Shown: positions 62,750 to 64,000 of the stretch, in pieces
Numbering within the stretch: the stretch's first letter is position 1
Layout: each line of letters opens with the position of its first letter
NCBI RefSeq assembly: GCF_008632335.1
Contig: NZ_VWXX01000005.1
Location: forward strand, 124,001 to 188,000
DNA from: Thiohalocapsa marina
GTDB lineage: Bacteria; Pseudomonadota; Gammaproteobacteria; Chromatiales; Chromatiaceae
Direction: 5' to 3'
DNA length: 64,000 nucleotides
Translations under genes and position numbers: made by a program
The notes under the pieces: generated by a model
The model's input: only the letters and a program-made list of their open reading frames with translations
Told to the model about the DNA's origin: nothing
The model's database searches: none

Positions 62750-64000
62750 CTAGTGCTCCAGCTGCGACAGGTCGCGTACGGCGCCGCGGGCAGCGCTGGT
62801 GGTCATGGCCGCGTAGGCACGCAGGGCGGCGGAGACCTGGCGCTGGCGCTCCTCCGGCTGCCAGGCCCTGTTGCCGCGCGCCTCCATGGCATGGCGTCGC
62901 TCGGCAAGGACCGCCTCATCCACCAACAGTTCGATGCGACGGCTCGCAATGTCGATCTCGATCTGATCGCCCTCCTCCACCAGGGCGATCAGGCCGCCTT
63001 CCGCCGCCTCGGGCGAGATATGGCCGATGGACAGCCCCGAGGTGCCGCCTGAGAAGCGGCCGTCGGTGATCAGCGCGCAGGCCTTGCCGAGCCCTTTGGA
63101 CTTGAGGTAGCTCGTCGGATAGAGCATCTCCTGCATGCCGGGACCGCCCTTCGGGCCCTCGTAGCGGATCACGACCACATCCCCGGCCCTGACCTGATCG
63201 GTCAGGATCGCCGTCACGGCCGCCTCCTGGCTCTCATAGACCCGCGCCGGACCACGGAACACACGCAGCACCGAGGTCGGCACGCTCGTGGTATAGCGCA
63301 GCTGCTCCGCCTCGAACATGCTCTCGTCGATGCCTGCGGTCTTGACGATGCAGCCCTGCTCGGCCAGGTTGCCGAAGAGCACGGCCAACCCGCCGTCTTG
63401 GCTGTAGGCATGCTCGCGATCGCGGATACAGCCCGCGGCCCGATCCAGATCCAGCGACTCCCAGGTCCGGGACTGACTGAAGGCGACCTGCGTGGGCACA
63501 CCACCAGGCGCGGCCAGATAGCGCTCGTGGGCGGGCTCCGCGCCCGGACGCATCACGTCCCAGCGTTCCAGGGCCTCGCCCATGCTCTGACTGTGGATCG
63601 TCGCCACGTCCCGATGCACGAGACCGGCCCGGTCGAGCTCGCCCAGGATGCCGAACACCCCACCGGCCCGATGTACATCCTCCATGTGATACGTCTGGGT
63701 CGCCGGCGCCACCTTGCAGAGATTAGGCACCTGCCGGCTCAGACGGTCGATATCGGCCATGCTGAAGGCGACACCGGCCTCTTCGGCCGCGGCGAGCAGG
63801 TGCAGCACGGTGTTGGTCGAGCCGCCCATGGCAATATCGAGGCTCATGGCATTCTCGAAGGCCGCGAAGCGCGCGATGGAGCGCGGCAGCACACGGGCAT
63901 CATCGTCCTCGTACCAGCGTCGCGCCAGCTCAACGATTAGCCGGCCGGCCTCCAGGAACAGCGCCTTGCGCCCGGCGTGGGTGGCGAGCAGCGAGCCGTT
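62750..64000 (-). CDS. ilvD: Dihydroxy-acid dehydratase, 5' end outside window
   Basis: The frame continues unbroken to the last base of the window, so the N-terminal third is missing; 416 codons are seen. [75 protein letters not shown] and [15 protein letters not shown] are IlvD motifs, including a cysteine ligand of the iron-sulfur cluster. It is the E. coli-type long form. IlvD makes the keto acids for valine and isoleucine. It is convergent with ppsA. Confidence 0.95.
   Translation of the reverse strand, partial: NGSLLATHAGRKALFLEAGRLIVELARRWYEDDDARVLPRSIARFAAFENAMSLDIAMGGSTNTVLHLLAAAEEAGVAFSMADIDRLSRQVPNLCKVAPATQTYHMEDVHRAGGVFGILGELDRAGLVHRDVATIHSQSMGEALERWDVMRPGAEPAHERYLAAPGGVPTQVAFSQSRTWESLDLDRAAGCIRDREHAYSQDGGLAVLFGNLAEQGCIVKTAGIDESMFEAEQLRYTTSVPTSVLRVFRGPARVYESQEAAVTAILTDQVRAGDVVVIRYEGPKGGPGMQEMLYPTSYLKSKGLGKACALITDGRFSGGTSGLSIGHISPEAAEGGLIALVEEGDQIEIDIASRRIELLVDEAVLAERRHAMEARGNRAWQPEERQRQVSAALRAYAAMTTSAARGAVRDLSQLEH

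Overview
The window is about 64 kb of high-GC bacterial chromosome (stop-free shadow frames lie opposite most genes). Gene content and order point to a gammaproteobacterium, probably of the Chromatiales/Ectothiorhodospiraceae type. The main evidence is the block mutL-miaA-hfq-hflX-hflK-hflC-yjeT-hisZ-purA, and the block yceD-rpmF-plsX-fabH-fabD-fabG-acpP-fabF-pabC-mltG-tmk-holB-pilZ-tatD. The taxon is an inference from synteny; there is no rRNA or tRNA in the window.

Left part (1-11.2 kb): a truncated PhoD-like phosphatase and a small unknown gene, then a periplasmic nitrate reductase operon on the minus strand (Crp/Fnr-type regulator-napD-napA-napG-napH-napB-napC). It is transcribed away from a narX-narL nitrate/nitrite two-component system on the plus strand. 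The 307-base divergent gap holds a 7-2-7 NarL-type inverted heptamer pair, an Fnr-type half-palindrome and a terminator-like hairpin with a T tract just before narX. Together these describe a nitrate- and oxygen-responsive respiratory module.

Middle part (11.2-36.9 kb): housekeeping genes on the plus strand. These are mismatch repair, tRNA modification, the RNA chaperone Hfq, the HflX GTPase, the HflKC complex, histidine and purine biosynthesis, a complete sodium-pumping oxaloacetate decarboxylase (oadGAB), ribosomal protein L32, the type II fatty acid synthesis cluster, p-aminobenzoate synthesis, a murein transglycosylase, thymidylate kinase, DNA polymerase III delta', PilZ and a TatD nuclease.

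Right part (36.9-64 kb): mixed content. A polyphosphate:AMP phosphotransferase, a thioesterase, a PLP enzyme and a glutathionyl-hydroquinone reductase are followed by a decayed patch (a frameshifted HTH gene and a headless di-haem cytochrome peroxidase). Then come a P-type ATPase, a degenerate EAL protein, clpB with a sigma-32 promoter, a two-gene unit pairing an uncharacterised protein with a geranylgeranyl-reductase-like flavoprotein, an outer-membrane barrel, a thioredoxin-fold protein, an ABC/HlyD exporter operon, ppsA, and the 3' part of ilvD.

The most distinctive non-coding feature is a set of interspersed repeats. Five imperfect palindromes built on CGCAGAG/CTCTGCG units sit in intergenic gaps. 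Heptanucleotide tandem repeats sit in the nap and exporter operons. A 100-base element with 19-base perfect terminal inverted repeats and two internal hairpins lies between pilZ and tatD. I found no CRISPR array, transposase, prophage or plainly new defence system. The best candidates for undescribed biology are the repeat families, the two-gene prenyl-lipid-like unit at 50.4-53.3 kb, and the self-regulating frameshifted HTH gene.
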